64,000 nt of DNA from Talinum fruticosum (GCA_021018815.1 JAITYX010000041.1:2046001-2110000), one strand, 5' to 3'. Positions 38,901-47,825 are shown, counted from the first letter of the stretch. The notes: generated by a model from the sequence alone, not told the origin. Numbers and translations: made by a program.

Positions 38901-41900
38901 TGTCTCCTATAGAGCAATAATGTTGATCTACCCGTAACCATAGTCCAATGAAGCCTTCAACTTATGGAGCAACTTCAACATCCAATACAGCTGGAAAACA
39001 GAAGGGAAAAGTTTCCGATGGTAGACTAAGCTGATGGAGTCATGACCCAGATTCTAGAGTCAACATCTGACGAAAAGCAAGTGGCATCGAAAAGGCCAAG
39101 GAAAGAAAGTCCTTCAGAACCCCTCAACCCTAGGGGTTCTTGTAGATACAGGTCAGAAGAGACAGATTACTCTATCCTTAATCCTAGGGGGTTACTATGT
39201 AAATGCTAAATATAAGTCATAGGGGAAACACTCCCCTTTTCTAGAACAGAAAACAGAGCTACCAGCATTCTGAAGGATGGAAAGTCAAACAGAGAATTAA
39301 AGAGTCATCCCCTTTTGCCTGTCTTCTAAGAACATCACTCTATTACCATGTGCTACCTCAAATTAGATCAATAGGAAGGTAAAAGGTATCTAAGATTTTT
39401 TCATCACAATATTATCTATTTTCCTCATACAAATAAAAAAAGTACCTAAGATATGAATTTCAACTAGAATGCTCAATTTTAGCAATAGCACACCTAGGAT
39501 CCTCTTCATGGCCTTGTGCCATAAAGCTTTAGTTCTCCAGGGAAACTCCACAACCATTTTCCCAATGTTATGGAAAATTAGCCAAACAAACACCAAACAG
39601 ACGCGTCTTTAGGCCTACATACCACGTCTCGACACAAAAACCCCTCATCAACCTGACAACTTCTCACATCTCATGTCTATCAGCTACAAATGGCTATACT
39701 AGTCCTACCAAACAAATATACCTCTTGAGATTAAGATAAAACTCGTGAGATAAGGTTTAAGTAAATGAGGTCAAGTGTCTTATGAGTTATAGCCATAACT
39801 AGTTCACTAGCAACATTTTTCCACCTACTAATGATATTTTTTTTTTTTTTGAAGGGGAGGGGAGGAAAGATGAATCAATACACATAACAGCACATATAGA
39901 TTAGTTTTATGTTACATTAGGAGTAAAGCTGCGAAAAGCTGACCCGACACGACTACCGACACGAACCTAACACGAAAATAAGCGGGTTTGGGTAGAGATT
40001 TTCAACCCGTTTAATTAATTAGGTTGACACAATTAAAACCCGTTTAATTATATGGGTTAGGTTCAGCTGGAGATTTTCGACACGAAAAATAACCTATTTA
40101 AACCGTTTAATTATATGAGTTAGGTTCAGGTCGAGATTTTTGACACAAAAAAACCTATTTAACCCGTTTAATTAAATGGGTTTATAGGTATAAACCTGAA
40201 AATCCATTTAACCCATATATAATAAAATTTGAATTTTATTAAAATTTTGTGAAAAAAAAGGTTTCCCTCGTTTTTTCTTTGGCCTTGTATTAGTTGCTTA
40301 ATTGCCTAGAAGTGCCCGAGTATATAACCTCTCTAAAGCTAAAAAAACCCTAGGTCTCGCTCTCATCTGTTCCCCTCCCTCTCCAGCTGCTGCTGGTCGA
40401 GTCTCTCCTCCTCCACGGCTGCCTGCTCCATTCTCGATCTCTCTCTCTCTCTCTCTATGCTGCATCTCTATCTCCTCTCGCTCTCTCTCACGGGTGCATC
40501 TCTTTCTTTCACGGCTGCTCCCCTCTAGCTCTCTCATTCACCTCCACAGATCTCACACATCTCGGTCGATCTGCATCTCGTGCTCCACCTCCTCGGCGCC
40601 GATTTCGATTCGTCCAAGTACGTTTAATTAGTTTAATTAAAACAGCATATTAAATGGGTAACCAGGTTAAATCAGGTCAAGTTCAGGTTGGAGATTCTCA
40701 ACCCATTTATTAAACGGTCAGGTTCAGGTCGGGGGTTTCAACCTGTTTAAGTACAACACGAACACGAACCCGACTCGACCTATTTGCCAGCACTAATTAG
40801 GAGTACCAAAACCACTCTAACTTAAATGGGTAGATAGGCGTAAACATAAGCTGGAAGTGTATGTGATCCCACTTTCTTTAAGCCAACAAAGATTTGCCAA
40901 TAACATTGTTTGATTGATAAAAATAGAGAAAGGTTAAAAAAAAAGGAGGGTGGTAGATAGATGCTCTGGAGTCTAAGGGATTTATATTAAGCAAGCAAAG
41001 ACAGAGTACTTTGAATGTAAGTTCAATGATGGGGGAGCGAGAGAAAGGAGAGAAGTCTTCATTGACAATAGAATGATACTGAGGTTTGAGAACCTCATCT
41101 ACTTGGGCTTGATCATAAAAGGCAAAAGGGGACATCGATGAGGACATCATCCACCACAAAAGGGTGGGGTAAAAAAATGGAGGAATGCCTCCTGAGTATT
41201 GTGTGATATGAAGATCCAGTGAAACTAAAAACGGAGATTATACCATACGGCGATAACATCGGCCTTGCTATACACTCAGACATTGGCCAATAAAAAGACT
41301 CGAGTTCAAAAGATGATGGTTACTGAGATGAGGATGATTTGATGGATATGTGGTCGCACAAGATTGGAGAATGTAGGAGCGGTTACCAATGCAGCTAAAC
41401 ATACAAGAAGCAAGACTTAGATCACTTGGCCACATTAAAAGGAGTATATAAGAACTAACAAGGTGATGTGAGAGGATAGCCACATGGCTCACCATAGGAG
41501 TTTCTGGATGTCCGGGATTAAAGTTACAGCCCTTACGTGCCCTTATGTAAGCATGCTATTTTTAGCCTTCTTTTGATATCTAGGCACTTGATGGTTGCTC
41601 ATCAGCACTTAGAAAGCACTTTTATAACTTCAAATTATATTCGCATTTCTATTATCACTTGCCTAATTATTTGGAATCAATTCCTCACAAGGATTTGTAC
41701 TAAGAAAAATGTGATTCTTATGAGTACCTCTACCAAAAAGGGTATTGCCTTTGGATCTCTTCAACCCTTATTCGCTGGGATTTACATGAAGAGTTTTTTT
41801 CCCCTTCTTGTTGTTGTCACTTCAAAAATTAGAGTAGCATTTTCATCTTCTTTTCTAGATATAAATAATGTTATTTCATGGATAGATTAGCAACCTACAA

Positions 41901-44900
41901 TGTTGAAGATCATTAGTCCTTCAATTGCTCATCAAATAAAATCGGAAGCCATCAGCTCAACAATTCTGACAAAAACCTCAATCTTAACAGTGCTGATACA
42001 CCCTTCGTTTCTATGGGGCTATCTTACAAATAAGCAAAATGAAAACAGTTCATTAAGCACATAAATTTTGAAGAAAAGAGTGATTTTATGCTAAGGGTGA
42101 GTAATCTTCAATCACAAGCACCCAAACACCATAAGCCCAATCTATTTCATACCCGGAATTACGTAGCTTAGCCAAATAATGCTTCTTGATCCGTTCTGCA
42201 CGCGTAGTTGTAACAACTCCATGATGAGGAGAAGAATCAATGGCAACTACAGATAGCTTGTACTCAAAGGCAAGTACTTGAGAAAGGTAACCCTGCATAT
42301 CAGGTTAGTTAGCAAGGAGACATCAATCTTAGATCTAGCAAAGGTGGAAGGACCACTAGGATACCTGACCGGCACCAACATCAACGACTGTATGAGCTCC
42401 TACACTTCTTGTGATACAGTTTACAAGTGAGGACAAAATCTCCACCTGTATTTGTATCCATGGCCTTCAGTAAATTGTTTTACATAATGGCTAGCAAAGG
42501 AGAACAATAGACAAGTGGTATGACAGCAAAAAGAATTTTATGTTTCAGAATAGGTGCATCTGAACCACACGGGCACAAATTCCACACTCTACAACACATT
42601 AAACCTATTCAATCGTATGCCAATAAGGAACAAAATAAGCTGATAATTGAAGTGAAAATGGAACAACAGAAACAAGTTCTCACGACTGCTAAAAGCCCAT
42701 CAAGCATAATTTTACAGCCACCAGAACTCAAGGCATGTAGTTCAATCTTCAAGAAGATCAGGTATAGAAAGCTGATTTCAATTTTTCTACAAAGAAAGCC
42801 CTTACATCCAATCCCATGACAAGACGAGAACCATAACTGCAGACACCTAATCGTCCCCCACCCCTCCCCAAAAAACAGCCCATGATAAACACCATAGACT
42901 TTTGACGCATTAAAGCAGATATTACATGCCCAAAAAGCTCAAACAATTACCCAAAAATAATGCTTTGCCTCGTTAAGTTGCACAATGCACAACAGGTTGC
43001 AAGCTAAAATAACAAAGATGTGTGTATGCACACACCCAAGAAATGAATGGATAAACAAATAAATAAGAGAAGCTAAAAAGAAGAACAGGTAAAGGGAAAA
43101 CAGAAAAGGGAAGGAGAGAAGAAAAGGAGTATCAAAATAGACGCATAATAAGGCAAACTAGACCTAGTGAGATTCAAGCTCAAGGCCACCCTAGTTTGGA
43201 TTCCAATACAGAACCACCTCAATGCACATTTTTTTCGTGCTACGATGCGCCCAGCACCACATTTAGGCTGTAGCACATCCGACACCAAAATATTGTACGA
43301 AACTCAGCTGCAAAGGCTCAAATCCAAAGCTTTGAACTCACAGCATGTGCTTCCTGGACATTATCACAGATTGTCGCTTTCACAACATGACAAATCAATT
43401 TCCAAATCCCAACTCCAAAATTATAATTTAGACCACCTAAGCATGTTCAGAGAGATATATGGCAAGCATTAAAATGAATAACTTCTCAATTGTTCCCTCA
43501 CTATTTTTCTAACCATTTTAAAAGCCAAAATAGGGAAGAGTTATTTGCATGTGAATTCTAGATTTTTATGACGGCTAGTGTGGTAAAACAATGGCCAATA
43601 ACCCATATTGCTTCATGATTTAAAATCCATATTATCTAGCATCCCATATAATGAGCATGATTCATATAACGACCTCTGCTTCTATGCTTGTTACAACCCT
43701 AGAGGTCTGAAATAACACTTTTCCTTTAACACCTTCGAATACCAAAAGAAAATGTAGAATATAGCCAGCAAACATGGAAAACTATTAATGATTTCAACTC
43801 TGATGACTGCCCATTCCCAGCCATAAAAAAGAATTTCAAAGTGGAATGCAATCCAAGTAGACTGAATGTACTGATTTGAACGGAATGGAGGTGCAAATGA
43901 ATAGCTTACAAATGATGAAAAGAACTGAAGCAAGACAATGACGTACTTCATGTTTTTCTTTGGATTCATTCCTTGCGAAAGAACCGTGCTCAGTGAAGTC
44001 ACAGTCATGCCGGGTAGAATCTGCAAGAACCACTGTTAAGAAAACTGTAGTGTATCTAGTCCAAGCAACAGAAAGAGGAAAATATTCCAGTTTCATAATA
44101 GTGCAACAGAAGCATCAAATTGTCGACAAATATTAAACATATGTTTCCAAGGCACTAAAATATAATTATCACATTATGCAGGGGAGAGGAGACAGGCTGA
44201 AGTCTGTTCATAGATATCTAATTGTGCCATTGATCCACTCCCAATGTACTTGTCCAGAAAATCTTTTTATGGGATATACTTCGGAGCTGTGGAGGGAAAC
44301 ATTTGCTGGTATCAGATATAACAATCCAGGACCTCTTCAATTATATGTGGCAGAATTTGACAAGCAAATGCATGGATACATATCCATGGACAAAATATTT
44401 GTTACTAGTTAGCATTTATGTAAATTAGGGAGTTTGAAAATGTACGGGGACAAGGTATTAGTCTGTGAACTGGGTTGTTTAATGTACTCCTTAAAGCCGC
44501 AAAGATGCCACGGAACCCAAGGATTAGAAGTTTGTGCTCAATAACATAACTATGTGCCCAAAACCCAAGACAAAGAGGAGAAGGTATACACCAAAACACA
44601 ACAAACAAGCTTATGGGATGCAATACCTCTTCTAGCTTTGCTTGCTCCCTTGGAAATGCAAGCAATTTGGCAGTCAGAACATATTCCTTAAGTGAATCTG
44701 GCCAGTGTTCCTTCAATGTTTTAGGTACAAAATGGTGGGCATTTAAACCAACATTTAGGCATTAGCTAAAATGAAACAAAACTAAAAACTTATAATATGA
44801 ATGAATAGTATCTTGTCATTTCAAACTGCCCTTGAAGCAAAACTAAAAATTTTCACCTGCACAACTCCAGAAGGAATCTGAAGAAGATGTTCAACAGGCT

Positions 44901-45193
44901 CATTCTGCAAGTCAGCAATCCAGTCCTTATCAACTGCTTCCCATAGCTTATCCTAGAAAGTAATTGGAGAGAGAAAAGGGTTTAAATTTTAATCAACCAA
45001 GTTGAAATAGTACCCACTGGAATTACGATAATGAAATTGAGAGAAGTGAAGAAACCTTGAGGAAATTGACAACATTAGCTTCGAAGAAGAATTTGTAAGG
45101 CTTCAGAAACTCGATGATTGCTCGAATCCATTGTAGGGTCTCGGCTGGAGAGTTACACGAGTACTTCCCTTGAACTTCCATCACAACAACCAT
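14732..45193 (-). CDS. METTL25/RRNAD1-family methyltransferase-like protein, 12 exons, one-base deletion in exon 4
   Basis: Exons (minus strand): 45193-45056, 44952-44857, 44710-44627, 44020-43947, 42445-42365, 42292-42153, 38251-37985, 35276-35102, 23338-23255, 18841-18727, 17047-16866 and 14914-14732. All introns are GT-AG and all phases match except for one missing base in exon 4; with it the product would have about 539 residues. SAM motif I (VVDVGAGQGYLSQ) crosses exons 5-6, and VVAIDSSPHHG follows. Family signatures come next: LAGLHACGDLSVTMLR, AIVSVGCCYNLLSE, SVGRQGKALRRQQ and, near the C-terminus, LGPVLETLLLLDRLLFLQEQ. These match the Methyltransf_32-type METTL25 proteins; the substrate is unknown to me. 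The start is the first ATG of the conserved frame. The gene spans 30.5 kb for 1.6 kb of coding sequence because introns 6-9 are loaded with transposons. As written, the normal exon 4 donor gives a stop in exon 5 (42423-42421). This could be a pseudogene, an assembly error in a homopolymer, or a gene rescued by a shifted donor. Confidence 0.93.
16866..17047 (-). CDS. Exon 11 of the METTL25-like gene
   Basis: 182 bases. The first two bases complete a Ser codon. It contains FEKFSYSSLSQLGIKPLEDM and WRECQPFA. Donor GTATGT, phase 0. Confidence 0.92.
18727..18841 (-). CDS. Exon 10 of the METTL25-like gene
   Basis: 115 bases: VLDRYYPEVLLSSPSVGRQG then KALRRQQ, a conserved basic block. Ends one base into a codon; the donor is the consensus GTAAGT. 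Confidence 0.93.
19698..19854 (+). mobile_element. tRNA-derived SINE in intron 9
   Basis: Perfect target-site duplication ACTAATATAA (19688-19697 and 19855-19864). The A box TTAGCTCAAATGGTAG (19716-19731) and the B box GATTTGAATCC (about 19760) are spaced as in a pol III promoter. A pyrimidine-rich body and an A-rich tail broken by C and GG follow. It is inserted antisense to the host gene. Confidence 0.88.
20430..20840. mobile_element. Possible MITE in intron 9
   Basis: Similar sequences occur in inverted orientation at the two sides: TTTGGTAATAGCGGCTGAAG near 20435 and, on the other strand, TTCGGTAAAATTAGTTGTCG near 20830. A further related inverted segment lies near 20715. No clear duplication was found, so the ends are uncertain. 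Confidence 0.3.
23046..23215 (-). mobile_element. LINE 3' end fragment next to exon 9
   Basis: Read on the minus strand, the sequence runs through TTGTAATAGCTTTTGTGGG, a GGATGCTTTTTCAGCATCC hairpin and TATATTACCATTTCCTTATTC, and ends in a 15-base A-run (23060-23046). This order resembles the 3' UTRs of plant L1-type LINEs. It starts about 40 bases after the exon 9 donor. No coding part and no clear duplication were seen. Confidence 0.5.
23255..23338 (-). CDS. Exon 9 of the METTL25-like gene
   Basis: 28 codons, SAERWKGLKNEAG to LHSFRAALQM, phase 0 at both ends, with a GTATAT donor. It lies 11.8 kb from exon 8 across the nested retrotransposons and was found by frame and family similarity. Confidence 0.9.
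23685..24329 (-). repeat. 3' LTR of the outer gypsy element
   Basis: 645 bp, TGTAACC to TTAGTGCCA on the plus strand, preceded by CTCCT. It lies about 350 bases upstream (plus coordinates) of exon 9, so the retrotransposon nest fills intron 8 almost completely. Confidence 0.85.
24330..27055. repeat. Degenerate minisatellite of GACTTGAAAGTC-like units
   Basis: Dozens of imperfect copies of a core close to GATGACTTGAGAGTCT, with spacers of about 10-25 bases, are densest at 25500-27030. The same word occurs in the LTRs of the outer element (GACTTGAAAGTC and GACTTGGTAGTC), so the array probably grew from LTR-adjacent sequence. It keeps no long open frame on either strand. Confidence 0.75.
27060..27604 (-). 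pseudogene. Gag C-terminal remnant of the outer gypsy element
   Basis: The minus-strand frame has VNKPKIFQELVTRAHDIELT, a conserved plant gypsy segment. It is followed, after frameshifts, by LIEKGLIEL and by FKE-VEKLVEEGDITLDEEDF, the usual block after the zinc-binding part. The inner element interrupts gag just upstream, at about 27575. Confidence 0.75.
27575..28356 (+). repeat. Inverted LTR segment of the inner gypsy element
   Basis: Contains the last ~780 bases of the LTR in plus orientation, ending CTTGGCACATCA. It is followed by GTTT, the first internal bases of the element, and then by the truncated 3' LTR in the opposite orientation. The TTT at the joint is shared by both sides. Confidence 0.8.
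28358..29382 (-). repeat. Truncated 3' LTR of the inner gypsy element
   Basis: Follows the purine-rich CCAACAAGAGGAGGA and begins TGATGGACATAG. It covers the first ~1.0 kb of the 1.8 kb LTR and stops at the junction with the inverted copy. Confidence 0.82.
30127..30450 (-). pseudogene. Reverse transcriptase remnant of the inner gypsy element
   Basis: In minus-strand order: LDAYYLLDRPWLYDWL, then VIPYGL followed by a stop where Cys is expected, then STPSTFMRSIDQVFELHI. This is the PFGL..AP.TF..+M region of Ty3/gypsy RT. SVLMSFDDVLVPNKILEEHF follows; the catalytic motif, normally F/Y-D-D, survives as SFDD. A large part of the fingers domain is missing upstream. Confidence 0.75.
31142..31378 (-). 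pseudogene. Gag domain remnant of the inner gypsy element
   Basis: A 78-residue frame starting MSSTNFELVSLLVPKFYGQQ, with VEEAFANLSLEEYEKVEIVV and KLRCHALTWWRNYK, has the Retrotrans_gag signature (LR.HAL.WW). It begins about 170 bases after the primer site. Confidence 0.8.
31550..33365 (-). repeat. 5' LTR of the inner gypsy element
   Basis: Aligns to 28358-29382 in the same orientation and to 27575-28356 in the opposite one. Its first bases are mutated (CAATGG for TGATGG). Confidence 0.85.
33371..34095 (-). pseudogene. Gag N-terminal remnant of the outer gypsy element
   Basis: Starts at ATG 34095 (MATKTVAS), about 75 bases inside the 5' LTR, then shifts frame into a segment including SKFQSLLRSPSVETFMSPEF. 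Further down lies an acidic part duplicated as two units of about 147 bp (33428 and 33575 starts on the plus strand). The order agrees with plant gypsy gag leaders. Stops and shifts exclude a working protein. Confidence 0.55.
33428..33720. repeat. Tandem duplication of about 147 bp in the gag remnant
   Basis: Two diverged copies begin TCATCAAACTTGGAGACGAC and TCATCGAACTTGAAGACGAC and continue through AAGCTTCA-TTTGGT-TTCTCTTC. They encode similar acidic peptides on the minus strand. Confidence 0.75.
34172..34801 (-). repeat. 5' LTR of the outer gypsy element
   Basis: About 630 bp, aligning along its length to 23685-24329 with many substitutions and small gaps. Both share blocks such as ATTAATGATTTTTCGACCCC and TAGAGTAGACGACA. 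Confidence 0.85.
35102..35276 (-). CDS. Exon 8 of the METTL25-like gene
   Basis: 175 bases. The acceptor TTTAG at 35281-35277 gives an Arg codon across the junction, then AFSDCEEVKAIVSVGCCYNL and AMDVSLGKNARDLACQ. The VGCCYNLLSE segment is a conserved family block. Confidence 0.94.
36621..37230 (-). mobile_element. LTR-like fragment in intron 7
   Basis: Read on the minus strand, it contains CCGGAACATTCCGGAATTCT and further TTCTAGAGAA-type words, a TATA-like GTATAAATACC, and ends ATCGTTCCGCGACA. This order resembles copia-type LTRs of plants. No partner LTR or clear duplication was found, and the upstream end is a guess. Confidence 0.45.
37985..38251 (-). CDS. Exon 7 of the METTL25-like gene
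   Basis: 267 bases. The leading A completes the Gly codon from exon 6; the exon carries KTVTCRVLSS and ends with the family signature LAGLHACGDLSVTML, phase 2. Confidence 0.94.
39925..40796. mobile_element. Non-autonomous hAT element in intron 6 with promoter-like cargo
   Basis: Flanked by the perfect eight-base duplication TTAGGAGT (39917-39924 and 40797-40804). The ends are AAAGCTGCGAAAAGCTGACC and ATTTGCCAGCACTAA. The arms carry repeated CCCGTTTAATTA/GGGTTAGGTTCAG words in both orientations. The centre, about 40290-40620, is unlike the arms. It has a TATA-like GAGTATATAACC, a telo-box AAACCCTAGG (40346) and a long CT-rich leader containing (CT)n at 40440-40457. No transposase is present. 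Confidence 0.9.
40310..40620 (+). promoter_or_regulatory. Captured promoter and CT-rich leader within the hAT element (candidate)
   Basis: TATATAA at 40321, then AAAAAAACCCTAGGTCTCGC about 20 bases later, then about 250 bases of C/T-rich sequence. In plants a TATA box followed by AAACCCTA and a pyrimidine-rich leader is typical of translation-related and ribosomal-protein genes. That it was copied from such a gene is inferred. Confidence 0.45.
42153..42292 (-). CDS. Exon 6 of the METTL25-like gene
   Basis: 140 bases: completes the glycine loop (GYLSQVLAFE), then LSVVAIDSSPHHGVVTTTRA, whose acidic residue after the second strand is expected to contact the SAM ribose. Ends in phase 2 within GGA (Gly). 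Confidence 0.94.
42365..42445 (-). CDS. Exon 5 of the METTL25-like gene (SAM motif I)
   Basis: 27 codons: VEILSSLVNCITRSVGAHTV then VDVGAGQ. Phase 0 at both ends. The first half of the SAM-binding glycine loop ends at the exon border. Confidence 0.94.
43947..44020 (-). CDS. Exon 4 of the METTL25-like gene, one base short
   Basis: Begins ILPGMTVTSLSTVLSQGMNP. With the strong donor GTACGT (43946) the exon is 74 bases and breaks the frame. The neighbouring exons are both phase 0, so 75 are needed. The missing base falls in the A-run at 43957-43953, after which a family-like KHE is read one frame off. A second GT four bases on (43942) gives a 78-base, in-frame exon. Confidence 0.88.
44627..44710 (-). 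CDS. Exon 3 of the METTL25-like gene
   Basis: 28 codons, EHWPDSLKEYVL to REQAKLEE, phase 0 at both ends. Acceptor AG at 44712-44711. Confidence 0.92.
44857..44952 (-). CDS. Exon 2 of the METTL25-like gene
   Basis: 32 codons beginning DKLWEAVDKDWIADLQ and ending IPSGVVQ, phase 0 at both ends. Confidence 0.93.
45056..45193 (-). CDS. Exon 1 of the METTL25-like gene
   Basis: 46 codons from ATG 45193; a second in-frame Met is codon 5. Includes the segment ETLQWIRAIIEFLKPYKFFF, typical of the family N-terminus. Donor GT at 45055-45054, phase 0. Confidence 0.93.
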
Positions 45194-45352
45194 TCAGTTG
45201 CTCTCAGAAACTCAGCCACAACCACCAGTAACTAGCTGGCGAGTTAAATTTTACAGTTACTTCACTGTGCCCAAGTTAACAGCGGGAGGCCGGCCGGGAA
45301 GGAGTTGCTGCAGACGTTCTCGAAACGTGGGTATTTTGTTAGTGAAATAGTA

Positions 45353-45361
45353 TTTTGTTTT
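45353..45361. repeat. MULE target-site duplication, left copy
   Basis: TTTTGTTTT here versus TTTTGTTTA at 52753-52761: nine bases with one mismatch, the length expected for Mutator-like elements. Confidence 0.65.
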
Positions 45362-45363
45362 TC

Positions 45364-45590
45364 AGATTTTTGGAATATTATTACATTTGAAAACTAATAA
45401 TCTACTTAAGAAACGGTTACAATTGAGGCGTACTTTTCATGTACCTAATTCTAATATCTCATCACCGAGTTTGACTCACTGGATATATGATGTGGCGGTG
45501 GCGTATAACACGTGTAAGGAAAAGAGAAATTTTTTATAAAAAATGTAGACTAAGTGTTTAGCAATTTTATACACTTCAACAACAGTTAAC
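45364..45590 (+). repeat. MULE left terminal inverted repeat
   Basis: Starts AGATTTTTGGAATATTATTA and aligns to the reverse complement of 52535-52752 with a small number of substitutions and indels. Confidence 0.92.
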
Positions 45591-45633
45591 CAATACCTTT
45601 CTCTCTCTTATGACTCTCTCTCTCCCCATTTAA

Positions 45634-46006
45634 GATCATTCGCATCCATGATCCAAAATTTTGGATCACATGTGGAGGCCTATATCCGCCACATCATCTT
45701 ACAATCCAAATTTTTGGAACTCAATCAATCACCTCTACACCCTTGAATTATCAAATTGGATTCTCAAATAAAATATTTCCTATAAAGCCTACAAATATAT
45801 ATATTTAATTAATTTTCTTTTTAAATATGAAAACGTTGACAAAAACAAAACAGAAAAATGATGCAAGATGGATACGGGGCGGATTGATTACACGAGCGAT
45901 CATGCGGACGGATTGACCTCGAGGTTGAATGGAATATGCGTTGCGGTAAGATGGACTGGATCACATGGACAACATTGGATCACATGATCATGCGTTGCAA
46001 TTGCTC
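45634..46006. mobile_element. Tourist-like MITE in the MULE
   Basis: Imperfect inverted ends GATCATTCGCATCCATGATC and, from the other side, GAGCAATTGCAACGCATGAT. Both sides are flanked by TAA (45631-45633 and 46007-46009), a three-base duplication as in PIF/Harbinger elements. 373 bp, no coding capacity. Confidence 0.6.
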
Positions 46007-46308
46007 TAAACAAAACCGTTACAAATTAAAAAAGAAAAAGGCTCGGCATCACGACAAAGAAACTCTCTCTATCTTACTCTCACTATCACCGAAGCGAAAA
46101 AATTAAAACCCGAATTTGTGATCTTAACCATCATAAATCAAAAACCATCATCATCATCTCATTTAATGGGGTTGTCTAGCTTTGTCTCGAAACAAAATCA
46201 CAAGCATTGTAGTGGAATTAGACAAAAAGGGGGTAGAAGTAAGATTGGAGTTTGGCGATTTCAAAGTCGATAAAGGTACGCTTCTATCCTTTGCTACTTA
46301 GTTATATG

Positions 46309-47825
46309 TGAAGGTTTGCTCGGGAGAAGTTAAGTCACCCTAGAGGGGGATGAATAGGGTGATGGAAGATTTTTGAGAAAATCAAACTCTTTTGCACGAG
46401 AATAGAGATAGAAAGCAGTTCCGAGTCTAGATTGGACTCGGAAAAGTGTAAACTTAGATATACGTGGAAACCCTCATGGGGCGAGAAAATCACTGGACGA
46501 GTGTCAATCCGGACACCAAGTCAAATCCACTAATTGAATCCTCAATTACAATGAATATGACTACCCAGATTTGTTCCCAAACAAATCTATTACAATTTTT
46601 CCAAGCTCGGAATTTACCTTATCCGATCGACCTAGTACTTCCAAGTTGAAGTTACCTTATCAACTTGGGATCCTCCAATTTTTCCCGTGGTTAGAAGTTC
46701 CCTTATCTAACTCGGTACTTTCAAACCGAGGTAACCTTTACAGTTTGGGACAACCGAGTTGAGGTAACCTTTACAACTCGGTCGGAGAGAAAGAGTAGAA
46801 GAGTAGTAAGAATTGCAACACAACCGACTCGAAAAAATACAACTCGTAATATTAGAGTTACAGTTTGGGAGTTGTATGCTAGAGAAGATGTTCAATATGG
46901 TCTCTCTTTTCTTCCATTCGTCGGTTGAAATCTTGTGCTAAGGCTTCTATAAATAGTCCGCCTTGAAGAGATAGCCATTGTGCCTCCAACGTCTTTCCGT
47001 TGAAGTCATGCTCGAGTCAACTAGCCGTTGTAACGGATAGTCCGAGTCACTCAGATTTCTGGACCACCTTGAAATAACCGTTGTGCCTTGGTCCTAGCTT
47101 CCAACAACTCTTTTTCCAACTTTTGTAAACTGGAAAAGCAAAACGAAAAGACCGTTAGACACGTAAATAAAATATTACCCAAAACAAGAATGGACAAGGT
47201 CGTCGAGTAAGTTCGAGCTTTTCTAGAAATTTCAGCTTTTTGTCCGGCGATGCTTTAATGGTCGAAGCCTTTTGCTTTTGCTTTTTCTTCAGATAATTGA
47301 CATTAGAAAAACCTGCAAAAACATTAAGCACAATGGTTCTCAAAGTATAAATATACTTTGGTCCATAATTAGATAAGGATTAGTCTAAATAAAGCATTTA
47401 ATGACTAATTACCTTAATCTATTAATCTGGAATATTTCAAGTCTAATATTCAATATACTCGGATTCCGGATATGCTAAAACTCATAAATAAATCATTCAA
47501 TCTTAATGGGCACAAGAGTTATATAGACATTTTACAATTACGCATAATTAAACAAATAATAGCGTGGGCAAACTAAATGTCCGAGTCCGACTAAGTGGGT
47601 CGAATCCGAGTTCCGAGTGGGTTAGATCCGAGTCCGAGTTCCGAGTGGGTCGGATCCGAGTCCGAGTTCGATCAAGAATAAGTCATATTGAAATGATGAA
47701 TTGTAAAGCATATGACTTAGTTAAATGAATTTCTTTTAGGATGCTTCTTGCTTTATCCTAAATTTAGATGAATGCATGAAATCAAAACACATTCAAGGGG
47801 TTAGTCGATCATACCTGAGTCTTCA
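46309..47825 (-). mobile_element. Solo LTR of family A inside the MULE
   Basis: Plus-strand ends are TGAAGGTTTGCTC and ACCTGAGTCTTCA; the perfect duplication ATATG lies at 46304-46308 and 47826-47830. It is the reverse-oriented relative of 383-1829, sharing both ends and blocks such as ACCCTATTCA-CCCCTCTA. This copy also has a tandem repeat at about 47580-47671 built from GTCCGAGTTCCGAGTGGGTC-like units. A TATA-like GACTATTTATAG (reverse strand) lies near 46950. Confidence 0.88.
47578..47672. repeat. Short tandem repeat in the solo LTR
   Basis: About three imperfect units of roughly 30 bases built on GAGTGGGT(C/T)(G/A)(G/A)ATCCGAGT. The unit is absent from the other solo LTR at 383-1829. Confidence 0.8.

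Noticed and set aside
40298..40631. Overlapping open frames on both strands (Ser/Leu-rich and Arg/Glu-rich)
   Set aside because: Low-complexity translation of the CT-rich leader inside a hAT element.
43836..44096. Different reading frame of exon 4 as the true one
   Set aside because: It contains SKEKHEV after the A-run, but upstream of the run it reads against the conserved ILPG...QGMNP frame. A one-base deletion explains both.
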